This document shows, piece after piece, positions 9,063 through 17,602 of a stretch of 64,000 nt of DNA. The position numbers and the translations under genes were made by a program. A model generated the notes under the pieces. It was given only the letters and a program-made list of their open reading frames with translations, had not been told where the DNA came from and ran no database searches. Location of the stretch: positions 1 through 64,000 of the forward strand of contig DAIQOA010000003.1 of NCBI GenBank assembly GCA_036788095.1, written 5' to 3'. This DNA is from Anaerohabitans sp036788095 (GTDB lineage: Bacteria; Zhuqueibacterota; Zhuqueibacteria; Residuimicrobiales; Residuimicrobiaceae). Positions within the stretch are counted from its first letter, which is position 1; every line of letters starts with the position of its first letter.

Positions 9063-9944
9063 CTAGTAATCCAAACCCATTTGACCGGCAAATTTTTTCA
9101 GCGTTTCTTTTGCCGCCTCTGAGGTCACCACCGGTATTTCGACACGAACCGACACGTAAAAATCGCCCGCGGCTTGCGCGGTTTTAACGCCCAACCCCTT
9201 CAGCTTGAACAGCCTGTCGTTCTGTGTGCCGGCGGGAATTTTTATCTCCACCGTCTGTCCGTAAACAGTGGTCGCCAGTATGCTGGAGCCAAGCAAGGCC
9301 TGCACCAGGTTGATCACCGCGGTGGAATACACATCCAGCCCTTGACGTCTGAAGCGGGGGTGGGGTTGAACATGAATGGTGATGAACAGATCGCCGCGCT
9401 GCCGTCCGCCGCTTGAAACACGACCCTGGCCCGAAAGCCGGATCCGTTTGCCATCCTCGATCCCGGCCGGAATGGTCACCGCAATTTTTTTGCCAGTTGC
9501 CCCCTGCAGGGTCACCATCTGTTTGCCGCCGCGCAGTGCGGTTTCGAACGGCACCGTGATCTCAGCCTGCAGGTCCAGCTCCTCCGGCATGGCGGAAAAA
9601 CCGTTGCCGTGACTCTGGTTGAAAAATTGCGAGAAAATATCACTGAGGTTAAAATCATCAAAGCTGTAGGAACTGCGATGGCCGGTCCCGGCGCGCGAAC
9701 GATAATTTAAGCCGCTGAAATCAGCGGACCCTAACCGACGCATTTGATCATACTGCGCCCGCTTCTTCTCATCGCTCAAAACCGAATAGGCTTCAGAGAT
9801 CTCTTTGAACCGCTCCTCCGCCTTTTTGTCGTTCGGATGGGCGTCCGGATGATGCTTTTTGGCTAAAACCCGGTAGGCCTTCTTGATCTCCTCGGCCCCG
9901 GCCTTTTCATCTAGCCCCAATATTTCATAATAATCTTTGTTCAT
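9063..9944 (-). CDS. DnaJ-type co-chaperone without zinc finger (CbpA-like)
   Basis: 293 residues. The J domain occupies about 1-70 with the DnaK-stimulating HPD motif at 32-34, followed by a G/S/F-rich linker. Two beta-sandwich client-binding domains of the DnaJ C-terminal family occupy about 120-290. There are no CxxCxGxG repeats, so it is a type II (CbpA/DnaJ2) J-protein rather than canonical DnaJ. It probably feeds clients to the DnaK encoded downstream. A sequence matching the sigma54 promoter consensus ends about 33 bp before the ATG, which would be unusual for a co-chaperone. The ribosome site is weak. Confidence 0.93.
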   Translation of the reverse strand: MNKDYYEILGLDEKAGAEEIKKAYRVLAKKHHPDAHPNDKKAEERFKEISEAYSVLSDEKKRAQYDQMRRLGSADFSGLNYRSRAGTGHRSSYSFDDFNLSDIFSQFFNQSHGNGFSAMPEELDLQAEITVPFETALRGGKQMVTLQGATGKKIAVTIPAGIEDGKRIRLSGQGRVSSGGRQRGDLFITIHVQPHPRFRRQGLDVYSTAVINLVQALLGSSILATTVYGQTVEIKIPAGTQNDRLFKLKGLGVKTAQAAGDFYVSVRVEIPVVTSEAAKETLKKFAGQMGLDY

Positions 9945-9976
9945 TCAAGCACGCTGTTTTTATCCTTACGAAATAA

Positions 9977-9992
9977 AGCAATCACTATGCCA
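9977..9992 (-). promoter_or_regulatory. Candidate sigma54 (RpoN) promoter for the CbpA-like gene
   Basis: The minus strand reads TGGCATAGTGATTGCT, which fits the sigma54 consensus TGGCAYRNNNNTTGCW at every defined position, with exactly 10 bases between the -24 GG and -12 GC. A transcript would start about 20 bp before the gene's ATG. No enhancer-binding activator gene was recognised in the window. Confidence 0.6.
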
Positions 9993-10157
9993 AAGCGCAG
10001 AACAAAGATTAAAAATTTTAAATACAATAACTTATAAATAGCTTTACAAATAAAAGCTCTTGTCAAATTGGCATAAATAGGCAGATATTGTCACACTTCA
10101 CCATCATTCCAGCACAAACCAGTACAACCAGTTCACTATAGCTATTATCACGATAAA

Positions 10158-10187
10158 CGCCCCTTTATCTCATGATAAAAGGGGGCG
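10158..10187 (-). terminator. Probable terminator after the YugP-type gene
   Basis: An imperfect GC-capped stem (CGCCCC-CTTTTATC pairing with GATAAA-GGGGCG) lies 7 bp after the metalloprotease stop on the minus strand. It is followed by only a short T stretch, so termination strength is uncertain. Confidence 0.45.
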
Positions 10188-10194
10188 CTCGGCA

Positions 10195-10869
10195 TTAATC
10201 ATGGTTTCGGATCATGATCAGGCGGATCAGTTGCATCACCGCCATGGCAGCGGCTGCCACATAGGTCAGTGCGGCTGCGTCCAGAACGCTCTTGGCGCCC
10301 TGAATTTCATCGTTGCGTAAAAAACCTCCGCTGGTTAACTGCGCCATGGCGCGCCGGCTGGCATTGAACTCGACCGGCAAGGTCACCAACGTGAAAGCGA
10401 CGGCGCCGAGAAACATCACGATGCCGATGGTGACGAGAAAGTCCATGCGCATCAGCATGCCGCCGAGGAAAAGGGGGATGGCCAGCTTGGAGCCGATGTT
10501 GGCCACCGGCAGAATGGCACTGCGCAGCGAGAGCGCGGAATAGGCGGTATGGTGTTGAATGGCGTGACCGGTTTCATGAGCCGCCACGCCCAGAGCGGCC
10601 AATGAATTGGAATCGTACACCGGTTCAGAGAGCCGCAGCACTTTATGGGTCGGATCGTAATGATCGGAGAGCGATCCCGGCACGGTTTCGACTTTCACAT
10701 CATCGATGCCGTTGCGCTGTAAGAGCATGCGCGCCACCTGCGCTCCGGTCATGCCGGAAGCAGCCCGCCGTTCGCTCATCTTTTTAAACGTGCTGCTCAC
10801 TTTCCACTGGGCATAGACGCTCAGGATCAAGGCCGGCAGCAACAACATCATGTCGCTCATGGTAAACAT
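10195..10869 (-). CDS. YugP-type zinc membrane metallopeptidase
   Basis: 224 residues with the zinc motif HETGH at 98-102 inside AAHETGHAIQHH. Hydrophobic helices occur at the N-terminus (about 7-22) and after residue 110. Length, motif and the VYDSNSLAALGVAAHE context match the neutral zinc metallopeptidase 2 (YugP) family, membrane proteases of poorly defined substrate. The ATG is preceded by GGAGGTACGCG, an excellent ribosome site. No related gene lies beside it, and it appears to be a single-gene unit. Confidence 0.88.
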   Translation of the reverse strand: MFTMSDMMLLLPALILSVYAQWKVSSTFKKMSERRAASGMTGAQVARMLLQRNGIDDVKVETVPGSLSDHYDPTHKVLRLSEPVYDSNSLAALGVAAHETGHAIQHHTAYSALSLRSAILPVANIGSKLAIPLFLGGMLMRMDFLVTIGIVMFLGAVAFTLVTLPVEFNASRRAMAQLTSGGFLRNDEIQGAKSVLDAAALTYVAAAAMAVMQLIRLIMIRNHD

Positions 10870-11136
10870 CGCGTACCTCCTGTCGATAAGGGTCTTTCTA
10901 TTAGATAGCGTTGGGGGTAAAAGGGTTCACCAAATCGTGCATAGAACGTTGCCTAAAACCACACCCCCTCCGCTGACCATTTCAACGCGGCAAACGCCGG
11001 ATTGTTTCCGGTGCACCCGCCGTCTGCTCCACACCCCTTGGCCGGCGGTGCACCATCCTCTTTTTTCAATCACCGCCCGGCCATTCTCGATGCTGCGGGA
11101 ACGGACGCGAACGATTTGCATCAAAGACCGCTGCGC

Positions 11137-11928
11137 TCATCCACATCGCTTGATCATGATGAGCTTATTCCCTTCCGGGGTATTGCGCTGATAGCTCACC
11201 GCGTCCATGGAGCGGCGGATGATGTGGAGCCCCATGCCGCCGGTCTGTCGCGCCGCGGCAGCGGCCATCACATCAAAGTCATCGTCGGTCGCTTCAAAAC
11301 CGTCGCCCTGATCGATCACCTGAATTTCGATCTGCTGCGGCGCGGCGTAGACCACCACGGTCAGTTTTTTCGTCGGATCCGAATGATAGGCGTGCTCCAC
11401 CACATTGAGACCGGCCTCATAGACCGCCAGCTTGATCTTGTTCACCTCATTTTCTGAAAAGCCGAGACGGCGGCCGATCTGGACGACAAAATCGCAGGCT
11501 TTGTACACCACATCGGGACGGCTGGGGATTGACAACGACTCACCCGTTCGTCCGTTGGCGTTCGCGTGGGGCATGACCTCCGCCGGATCTGTTTCCGCTG
11601 CTTTGGCCTCTTCTACGATGTGCAGATAGCCCAAAGGATCAAACCCGGTCAGATCATCACGTGTGCGACCGAACAGGTTGACCAGCGCAACCTCTCCGCC
11701 GCGGCGTCGCGCGCGCGCGGTCAATTCGAGCAACAGCACCACCAGGCTAGGCGGCAGCTCATCGAGATAGGACAGATCGATGATAAAGGCGCGGATCCGG
11801 TTGCGATACTGCTCATCGAACGCAGCGAGAATGCCCGGGATCAAGGAGATATCATGCGCCGAACCCAGCGGCGCCAATCGCACCAGATCCGGGCGATCAA
11901 AGGTAATTCGAACGAGGTCGTTTAGCAT
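11137..11928 (-). CDS. STAS domain fused to anti-sigma-type HATPase
   Basis: 263 residues. The N-terminal part (about 1-115) looks like a STAS/anti-sigma-antagonist fold, with ISLIPGILAAFDE and a strand-helix segment FIIDLSYLDELPPSLVVLLLEL. The C-terminal part (about 140-263) is a GHKL ATPase of the RsbW/SpoIIAB type, with N-box EAGLNVVEHAY, G1 DQGDGF and G2 GGMGLHII. Such proteins phosphorylate anti-anti-sigma partners or regulate phosphatases. Kinase and STAS modules are normally separate proteins. The start codon overlaps the end of the acyl-CoA ligase gene by 7 bp, implying coupled translation. Confidence 0.75.
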   Translation of the reverse strand: MLNDLVRITFDRPDLVRLAPLGSAHDISLIPGILAAFDEQYRNRIRAFIIDLSYLDELPPSLVVLLLELTARARRRGGEVALVNLFGRTRDDLTGFDPLGYLHIVEEAKAAETDPAEVMPHANANGRTGESLSIPSRPDVVYKACDFVVQIGRRLGFSENEVNKIKLAVYEAGLNVVEHAYHSDPTKKLTVVVYAAPQQIEIQVIDQGDGFEATDDDFDVMAAAAARQTGGMGLHIIRRSMDAVSYQRNTPEGNKLIMIKRCG

Positions 11929-13682
11929 GGCGTATTTTGAGCGTCAGTCAATCTATATTTGAGAACCTTGCCGAGGATCGTCTTGGGCAGTTCCTGCTGA
12001 AAAACGATTTTTTTCGGCAGTTTGTATTTGGCCAGTTTGCCGGTGCAAAAAGCGAGGAGATCGCCTTCGCTGAGCGTTTGCCGGGGCTTGAGCGCCACAA
12101 TCGCCGTGACCACAGCGCCGTAATGGGCGTCCGACCTACCCACCACCGCCGCCTCAGCCACCGCCGGGTGTTCGAGCAGAACGGCCTCCACCTCGCTGGG
12201 ATAGATGTTGTATCCGCCGGAAAAAATGATCTCCTTTTTACGGTCGATGACATAGAAAAAGCCGTCTTCGTCCTCATAGCCGATGTCGCCGGTCAACAAC
12301 CATCCATCGGACAATCGCACGGCCGCGGTCTCTTCCTTCTCCTGCCAATAGCTATCCATGACCTGTGGTCCGCGCACCTGGATCTCCCCGATCTGACCCA
12401 CACTCAGGGGCTGCTGGGTGACCAGGTCGCAGATGCGGGCCTCGGTGTTGGGCAGCGGCAGACCAATGCTGCCGAATTTGCGCTTGCCGTGCACAGGGTT
12501 GCAGTGGGTGATGGGCGACGCCTCGGTGAGTCCATAGCCCTCCACCAGATGTCCCTTGGTCAGTTTCTCGAATTCCTCTTGCAGCGAAACCGGCAGCGCC
12601 GCGCCGCCGCTGATGCAGGCGCGCACCGAGGAGAGATCGACCGGCCGGCGGCGGGCATAATGGACGACAGAGCTGTACATGGTCGGCACGCCGGGGAACA
12701 GCGTCACCCGGTATTTTTTGATGTCGCGCACCACCCGCTTCAACTCGAAGCGCGGCTGCAAAACCAACTTGGCCTGCGATTGCACCGCCAGATGATGGCA
12801 GGCGGTCATGCCGTAGCTGTGGCTCAGGGGCAGCACGCCCAGCAGAGTCTCGTTGCGGTCCTGCACGTCGCCGATCCATGCGCGCGCCTGCAGCGTATTG
12901 GCCACTGCATTGCGATGGCTGATCATAGCCGCCTTGGCGATGCCGGTGACGCCACCGGTGAACAGCAGCAAGGCCGGCAAAGCGGTTCGAATGGGCGCCA
13001 GCACCGTCGACGGCCGGCAGGCCAGCAACTGGCGAAAGAAAATCGTATCCGGGGTGCGGTTGATCTTGTTCAGAGTCTGCCGCATCTGCTTCTGCACCTG
13101 CATCGCCCAGTTCAGCAAGGGAGGCATATAGGTCTCCAGACAAGCAACCACCACATGGGTCAGCTTGGTCTGTTGGCGGATTTTGCTCACTCTGCCGTAG
13201 AGGCGATCCAGCACGATCAGCACCCGGGCACGGCTCAATTCCAGCTGATGGAGCAATTCTCTTTCGCTGTTAAGGGGATTGATGGGCACCACCACGGCGC
13301 CGGCATAGAGCGTCGCCCAGTAGCTGATTATATACTGCGGAATGTTGGGCATGCACAGCGCCACCCGATCGCCGGGCTGGACGCCGAGTGTCTGCAATCC
13401 GGCGGCGAATCGCTGCGACAGATCGTGAAGCCTTCGATAGGAGAACTTGCGGTTATAATAAACCATGGCGATCTTGCGCGCAGCCTCCCGACTGGCCGCA
13501 TCGAGAAAATGAGTGAGCGGCACATCCGGCAGCTCAATCCGGAAGGGCACAGCGGCATCATAATGCTTGAACCAGCGCTCGTCCCGCGCCGCCGACGCAT
13601 GGCGGAAAAATTTGTCGCGGACCGCAGCCAGACTCAAGCGAGCGGCACGGGTGTAGATCGACAAGTCCTTAACGATTCCCAT
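11922..13682 (-). CDS. AMP-forming long-chain acyl-CoA synthetase family
   Basis: 586 residues, a complete ANL-superfamily adenylating enzyme. The phosphate-binding loop reads LLFTGGVTGIAKAAMISH, a variant of the usual TSGTTGxPKG. The A5-A8 motifs are clear: GYGLTEASP, LLTGDIGYEDEDGFFYVIDRKKEIIFSGG and YNIYPSEVEAVL. PKTILGKVLK carries the catalytic lysine near the C-terminus. It probably activates fatty acids with ATP and CoA for degradation or lipid synthesis, but chain length cannot be read from sequence. It is the first gene of a two-gene unit with the STAS-HATPase regulator. Confidence 0.88.
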   Translation of the reverse strand: MGIVKDLSIYTRAARLSLAAVRDKFFRHASAARDERWFKHYDAAVPFRIELPDVPLTHFLDAASREAARKIAMVYYNRKFSYRRLHDLSQRFAAGLQTLGVQPGDRVALCMPNIPQYIISYWATLYAGAVVVPINPLNSERELLHQLELSRARVLIVLDRLYGRVSKIRQQTKLTHVVVACLETYMPPLLNWAMQVQKQMRQTLNKINRTPDTIFFRQLLACRPSTVLAPIRTALPALLLFTGGVTGIAKAAMISHRNAVANTLQARAWIGDVQDRNETLLGVLPLSHSYGMTACHHLAVQSQAKLVLQPRFELKRVVRDIKKYRVTLFPGVPTMYSSVVHYARRRPVDLSSVRACISGGAALPVSLQEEFEKLTKGHLVEGYGLTEASPITHCNPVHGKRKFGSIGLPLPNTEARICDLVTQQPLSVGQIGEIQVRGPQVMDSYWQEKEETAAVRLSDGWLLTGDIGYEDEDGFFYVIDRKKEIIFSGGYNIYPSEVEAVLLEHPAVAEAAVVGRSDAHYGAVVTAIVALKPRQTLSEGDLLAFCTGKLAKYKLPKKIVFQQELPKTILGKVLKYRLTDAQNTPC

Positions 13683-13755
13683 TTCATCCCATCTGTTGAA
13701 TGGACCTTCTGCCGGTCATCCCAGCGATGAGCCGGCAAAGGAAATCCAGTGGCCT

Positions 13756-15300
13756 CTAGGCGCCGGCAAAAGCTCCCGCCGGCTGCCGTTCTTCTCCAGC
13801 GGTGGTGACAAAGATGGCCGCCTGGCCGACGACCGGACACTTGTTCTCGCAGATCCCGCAGCCGATGCAGAGGTCTTCGCGCACATAGGGGAATTTCACC
13901 GTTCGCATTTCCCCTTCCGGCGTGCGCACCTCCCGTTCATCAAAGCGGATCGCTTTTTCCGGCAAAGGACAATGCTCTTCACAGACCAGACAATCCTCCA
14001 GACGATACCAGGGGATGCAGCGGCTCTTGTCAAAATAGGCGGTGCCCATTTTGCTCTGCTGTTTCGCGGCCAGGTCCAGCTTGCTGATGGCGCCGGTCGG
14101 GCAGATCTCGCCGCACAGCGTGCAGTTGTATTCGCAATAGCCGGTTCTCATCACCGCCCGGGGACTCCAGACGCCCTCCCAGCCGCCCTGAGTGAGAGCA
14201 GGCTGCAGACAGGCGCCGGTGGAGGAACAGATGCGCACGCACGCCTGACAGCGAATGCAGCGATCGAGAAAAGTCTTCTCCGGCAGCGCACCCGGCGGCC
14301 GAATCATCCGGCCGGTTTCATCGCGGTTGCCGGCGCCGACGCGCGTCGCCGCCAGCCCCACGATGCCCGTGGCAGTGGCCTGAATGAACCGTCTGCGCGA
14401 CAGGTCGATGCGGCCTCGGCGTTTGCGCCAGCCGAACCGGTAAGAGATGGCCTTCGGTTTGCAAACGGTCGCACACTCGGCGCATTGAATGCACTCCGCC
14501 GCGTTGGTGATGGTGTAATCATCCTCAATCGCGTTCATGCGGCAGCGGCGCTGACAGAGGCTGCACGAGGTGCAGTCCTGATTGACGCTGCGGCCAAACA
14601 CGCGAAAGCGGGAAAAAAGCCCGAGCAGGGCGCCCAGCGGACAAAGGTTGCGGCACCAGAAGCGGCGCGAAACCAGACCCAGCGCCAGCACGCCGACGAA
14701 TAAAAGCAGAACAGGAATGCTCTGTTCAAACGAGGCGGACTGAACCGGCAACAACCATTTTTGCGTCCAGGCGTAGAGCGTGTACCATTGCTCCTCCGCG
14801 ATGCCGCCGGCAAAGCCGAACTGAAACAGACCCTGGGCCATCAGCGCCATGGCAGGGTAGAGACTGACCGTGAGTACGCGGAAGAGCATGACCAGTGGAT
14901 CGAAAAACCAGGCCGCCTGCCAGGAAAAGAGCGCCGCACAGAGTACAGCGATCAGGATGAAAAATTTCCATGAACGAAACCGGATACTCTCGCGGCCGGC
15001 GGCGGCTTTGCCGCGGCGGAGACAGCGGTCGCTGCCATCGATCACGGTGCCCAGCGGGCAGATCCAGCCGCAGAAAAAACGCCCCAGCGGAATGGTGAGC
15101 AGCAGCAGAATCACCGCCGGCAGCATGGAGGCGATCCAGGTCCGTGCGGACAACACCGTGGTCAGCGCAGCCAGCGGACTGGTGCGCAAAAAGATATCAG
15201 AGGGCCAGCCGCTCTCATAGGGAAACCGCGCGTGCAGAAACAGGCCGAGAAATAAAAGAAGGAAAAAAATCTGCGAAAGTTTGCGAATGCGGTTTGCCAT
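13756..15300 (-). CDS. Membrane polyferredoxin: NapH-like module fused to Tat-type ferredoxin module
   Basis: 514 residues. The N-terminal membrane half has about five helices and two NapH/NosR-type CxxxCP motifs (FFCGWICPLG near 76-84 and FWCRNLCPLG near 214-223). Two 4Fe-4S clusters follow (CTSCSLCQRRC 243-253 and CIQCAECATVC 270-280). Residues 301-325 read as a twin-arginine signal (SRRRFIQ plus a hydrophobic stretch), although this is the middle of the protein. Beyond it lie four more Cys clusters (348, 389, 428, 478). It looks like NapH joined to NapG. It probably passes electrons from quinol to a periplasmic acceptor. The ATG overlaps the DUF362 stop region (TGAG ATG), so translation is coupled. 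Confidence 0.8.
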   Translation of the reverse strand: MANRIRKLSQIFFLLLFLGLFLHARFPYESGWPSDIFLRTSPLAALTTVLSARTWIASMLPAVILLLLTIPLGRFFCGWICPLGTVIDGSDRCLRRGKAAAGRESIRFRSWKFFILIAVLCAALFSWQAAWFFDPLVMLFRVLTVSLYPAMALMAQGLFQFGFAGGIAEEQWYTLYAWTQKWLLPVQSASFEQSIPVLLLFVGVLALGLVSRRFWCRNLCPLGALLGLFSRFRVFGRSVNQDCTSCSLCQRRCRMNAIEDDYTITNAAECIQCAECATVCKPKAISYRFGWRKRRGRIDLSRRRFIQATATGIVGLAATRVGAGNRDETGRMIRPPGALPEKTFLDRCIRCQACVRICSSTGACLQPALTQGGWEGVWSPRAVMRTGYCEYNCTLCGEICPTGAISKLDLAAKQQSKMGTAYFDKSRCIPWYRLEDCLVCEEHCPLPEKAIRFDEREVRTPEGEMRTVKFPYVREDLCIGCGICENKCPVVGQAAIFVTTAGEERQPAGAFAGA

Positions 15301-15301
15301 C

Positions 15302-16180
15302 TCAGCCGTTGATCTCCTCGATGGAGACACGGCTCAAATCCAGTTGCCCCAGGCCGCGTTCCGAAGCCAGTCTCAGATACTCCACCTGCTCCGGTTTCAC
15401 GCCGAACAGCGTCATGCCATAGGCGTCCACCGCCACCCGGTCGACGCCGGCGATGACGGTCTTTTTCTCCGCCACATCCGCCAGGCTGCCGCCGGTGGGT
15501 CCGTTGCGCAACATAACCCGGTAGGCGTCGATGATGGTCAACGTGGGTTTGACCGCGGAATTGATGTCGACGATTTTGGTCATAAATTTGTTATGAATAG
15601 AGCCGCGGTCGCCGCCCATCACGCCCATGAGATTCTTGAATCCCAGGGTGTATTGCGAGATCGAATGGTGTTTGGCAACAGGCATGTTGATAAAGACATC
15701 GGCCTCCAGCACATCGAGATAAAGGGGCCAGGATTTCAGCAGCACGCCCTGAGGGATCGCGACCTCTTTAAACCGGCTGTCGATGATGTGACGAACCTGT
15801 GCACCGGCCGCGGCAGCGGCCTTTTCGATGCCGCTGCGGCTGTAGCAGCGCTGCGCTTGATTGCAGGTGCGGTCGACAACCCGCACACGGCTGGCGCCCG
15901 CTTCAAAGCAGATTCTGACGACCTCAGCCACCGCCTCCGGGTTGGTGTTGGCCGCCTGTTCGGGCGAGCGGTCCCAACCGATGTTCGGTTTGATCAGAAC
16001 GGTCTGGCCCTTTTTGACAAACTGAGACATGCCGCCCAGTGCTTGCACCGCTTTGCGAACCAGCTCAGCGGGCGCGGCGTTACGGACGACCACCAGCTTG
16101 GAGGGGGAAGCAGCGGTCCAAGCGGCGGCGGGCAGAACCAGGCCGGCGGTCAGGGTTTTACAGAATTCGCGTCGATCCAT
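15302..16180 (-). CDS. DUF362 protein with Tat signal
   Basis: 292 residues. It begins MDRREFCKTLTAGLVLPAAA, a twin-arginine export signal. The remainder is a DUF362 domain, with VLIKPNIGWDRSPE, VFINMPVAKHH and LTIIDAYRVMLRNGPTGG as recognisable pieces. DUF362 proteins often stand beside polyferredoxins. Their biochemical role is undefined, although some act in Fe-S or redox systems. The gene is directly coupled to the membrane polyferredoxin downstream. I rejected the longer reading frame starting 57 codons earlier because the Tat motif and a GGAAGG site mark this ATG. Confidence 0.85.
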   Translation of the reverse strand: MDRREFCKTLTAGLVLPAAAWTAASPSKLVVVRNAAPAELVRKAVQALGGMSQFVKKGQTVLIKPNIGWDRSPEQAANTNPEAVAEVVRICFEAGASRVRVVDRTCNQAQRCYSRSGIEKAAAAAGAQVRHIIDSRFKEVAIPQGVLLKSWPLYLDVLEADVFINMPVAKHHSISQYTLGFKNLMGVMGGDRGSIHNKFMTKIVDINSAVKPTLTIIDAYRVMLRNGPTGGSLADVAEKKTVIAGVDRVAVDAYGMTLFGVKPEQVEYLRLASERGLGQLDLSRVSIEEING

Positions 16181-16333
16181 CAGCGGGCTTCCTTCCATAT
16201 ATGTTTCGGCTGCTGTCAGAGTGCTGCGGCGGGAGGCGGCCTTGTTGAATGCGTGCCGGATCAGGCTCAGGCCAGCCGGATTCCGGTCTGAAGGAGAGGA
16301 AAAGACCTCTGTGCTCCCTGCTGGGCAGCGTGA

Positions 16334-16363
16334 TAAAACAAAGCCCACCATAATCGGTGGGCT
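16334..16363 (-). terminator. Terminator after tRNA-Leu
   Basis: AGCCCACC and GGTGGGCT form a perfect 8-bp stem with a 6-base loop, followed on the minus strand by TTTGTTTTAT. It closes the gap-tpiA-secG-tRNA unit. Confidence 0.85.
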
Positions 16364-16375
16364 GTAAAGAACGGG

Positions 16376-16459
16376 TGCCGAAGCCGGGATTTGAACCCGG
16401 ACGCCCGGTGGGCACTACCCCCTCAAGATAGCGTGTCTACCAAATTCCACCACTTCGGC
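16376..16459 (-). tRNA. tRNA-Leu (anticodon GAG)
   Basis: An 84-base class II tRNA. The acceptor stem GCCGAAG pairs with CTTCGGC, with discriminator A. The anticodon stem is CTATC/GGTAG with loop TTGAGGG, giving anticodon GAG for CUC/CUU codons. There is a long variable arm (TGCCCACCGGGC) and a standard T arm with GGTTCAAATCC. CCA is not encoded (ACCC follows), so it must be added. It lies 12 bp after secG in the same orientation and is followed by a terminator. Confidence 0.95.
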
Positions 16460-16471
16460 ATCAAAACGGTT

Positions 16472-16816
16472 TTACTTTCCAGCAGGCGCCGGCGTGGTCG
16501 GTGCCGGAACCTGGGGCAACGTGCGCGCCGGAGAGCTGGATCTTCGTTCTCGTTCCTGCTCCACCAGGCTGGACTGAGAGACGCTGCCGCGGGTCATAAA
16601 GCCCAACAACAGGGCAAGGACCATGAACGTAGCGGTCAGGATCGCGGTCATCTTGGACAAAAAGGTGGCGCTGCCGCGGCCGCCGAGTACAGAGTTCATG
16701 GAATCGATGCCGCCAAAGGTGCCGGCCAGGCCGCCGCCCTTGCTGGATTGAATGAGAATGACAAACGTCAATAGAATGCAGACGATGAAAAACAAAACGA
16801 TCAGTACCGTGTACAT
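16472..16816 (-). CDS. secG: Protein translocase subunit SecG
   Basis: 114 residues. Two membrane helices (about 3-22 and 52-72) flank the conserved cytoplasmic loop QSSKGGGLAGTFGG. GGRGSATFLSKMT precedes the second helix, exactly as in SecG. The C-terminal 40 residues are a disordered S/P/A-rich tail longer than in many homologues. SecG assists SecYE in protein export. I start at ATG (MYTVLI) behind GGAG rather than at a GTG two codons earlier. It follows tpiA by 17 bp, a linkage common in bacteria. Confidence 0.95.
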   Translation of the reverse strand: MYTVLIVLFFIVCILLTFVILIQSSKGGGLAGTFGGIDSMNSVLGGRGSATFLSKMTAILTATFMVLALLLGFMTRGSVSQSSLVEQERERRSSSPARTLPQVPAPTTPAPAGK

Positions 16817-16833
16817 GCACACTCCAAAATAGG

Positions 16834-17583
16834 TTATGCGGTTACAATCTGCAAAAAGGATTTGGCGTCCAGACTGGCGCCGCCGATCAGGCCACCGTCG
16901 ATATCCGGCTGCGCCAGCAGCTGCGCGGCGTTATCCGGCTTCATACTGCCGCCGTACTGGATGCGCACCGTTTGCGCCACAGATTCGCTGTAGAGCTGGG
17001 CCAGCAGAGCGCGGATAAAATGATGCACCTCTTGGGCCTGCTCGCTGGTGGCGGTCACGCCGGTGCCGATCGCCCATACCGGTTCGTAGGCGACCACCAG
17101 GATTTGCGCCTGTTCGGCGCTGAGGTCCGCAAAGCAACCACGCACTTGATCGCCGACCACGGACTCGGTAGTCCCGGCTTTGCGCTGATCCAGCGTCTCG
17201 CCGACGCAAACGATGGGATTCAACCCCACTGCCAGCGCGCGTTTGATCTTTTTGTTCACCGTAGCGTCGGTCTCGCCGAAATACTGCCGTCGTTCAGAAT
17301 GGCCGAGAATAACGTATTGACATCCGGCGGATTTCAGCATATCCGCGCTGATTTCGCCGGTGAAGGCGCCTTTTTCCTCCCAGTGCATATTTTGTGCGCC
17401 CAACTGCACCGCCGATCCCTTGATCGCCCCGGCCACTGCGGTCAAGTTCACAAAAGGCGGACAGACGACAATCTCGCTCCCTCCGTCCTTGGGCGCGGCA
17501 GCGGCAATAGCAGCCGCCAGTTCCGTCGCCTCCGGAACGGTCTTGTACATTTTCCAATTACCCGCTACGATCCGTTTTCGCAT
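16834..17583 (-). CDS. tpiA: Triosephosphate isomerase
   Basis: 249 residues, full length. Catalytic residues are visible: Lys11 in AGNWKMY, His95 in ILGHSERR and Glu167 in VAYEPVWAIGTG. The phosphate-gripping loop and C-terminal GGASL are also present. It interconverts dihydroxyacetone phosphate and glyceraldehyde 3-phosphate in glycolysis and gluconeogenesis. The ATG follows AGGAACACT. It sits between gap and secG; the pgk gene that often separates gap and tpiA is absent. Confidence 0.97.
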   Translation of the reverse strand: MRKRIVAGNWKMYKTVPEATELAAAIAAAAPKDGGSEIVVCPPFVNLTAVAGAIKGSAVQLGAQNMHWEEKGAFTGEISADMLKSAGCQYVILGHSERRQYFGETDATVNKKIKRALAVGLNPIVCVGETLDQRKAGTTESVVGDQVRGCFADLSAEQAQILVVAYEPVWAIGTGVTATSEQAQEVHHFIRALLAQLYSESVAQTVRIQYGGSMKPDNAAQLLAQPDIDGGLIGGASLDAKSFLQIVTA

Positions 17584-17602
17584 AGTGTTCCTGACTGATG
17601 AT

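Noticed and set aside
10927..11124. 65-codon frame between the metalloprotease and the STAS-HATPase gene
   Set aside because: No ribosome site, composition like noncoding DNA, and an inverted repeat accounts for part of it.
11937..13730. 597-codon frame antisense to the acyl-CoA ligase
   Set aside because: Shadow of the real gene: no ribosome site and no recognisable domain.
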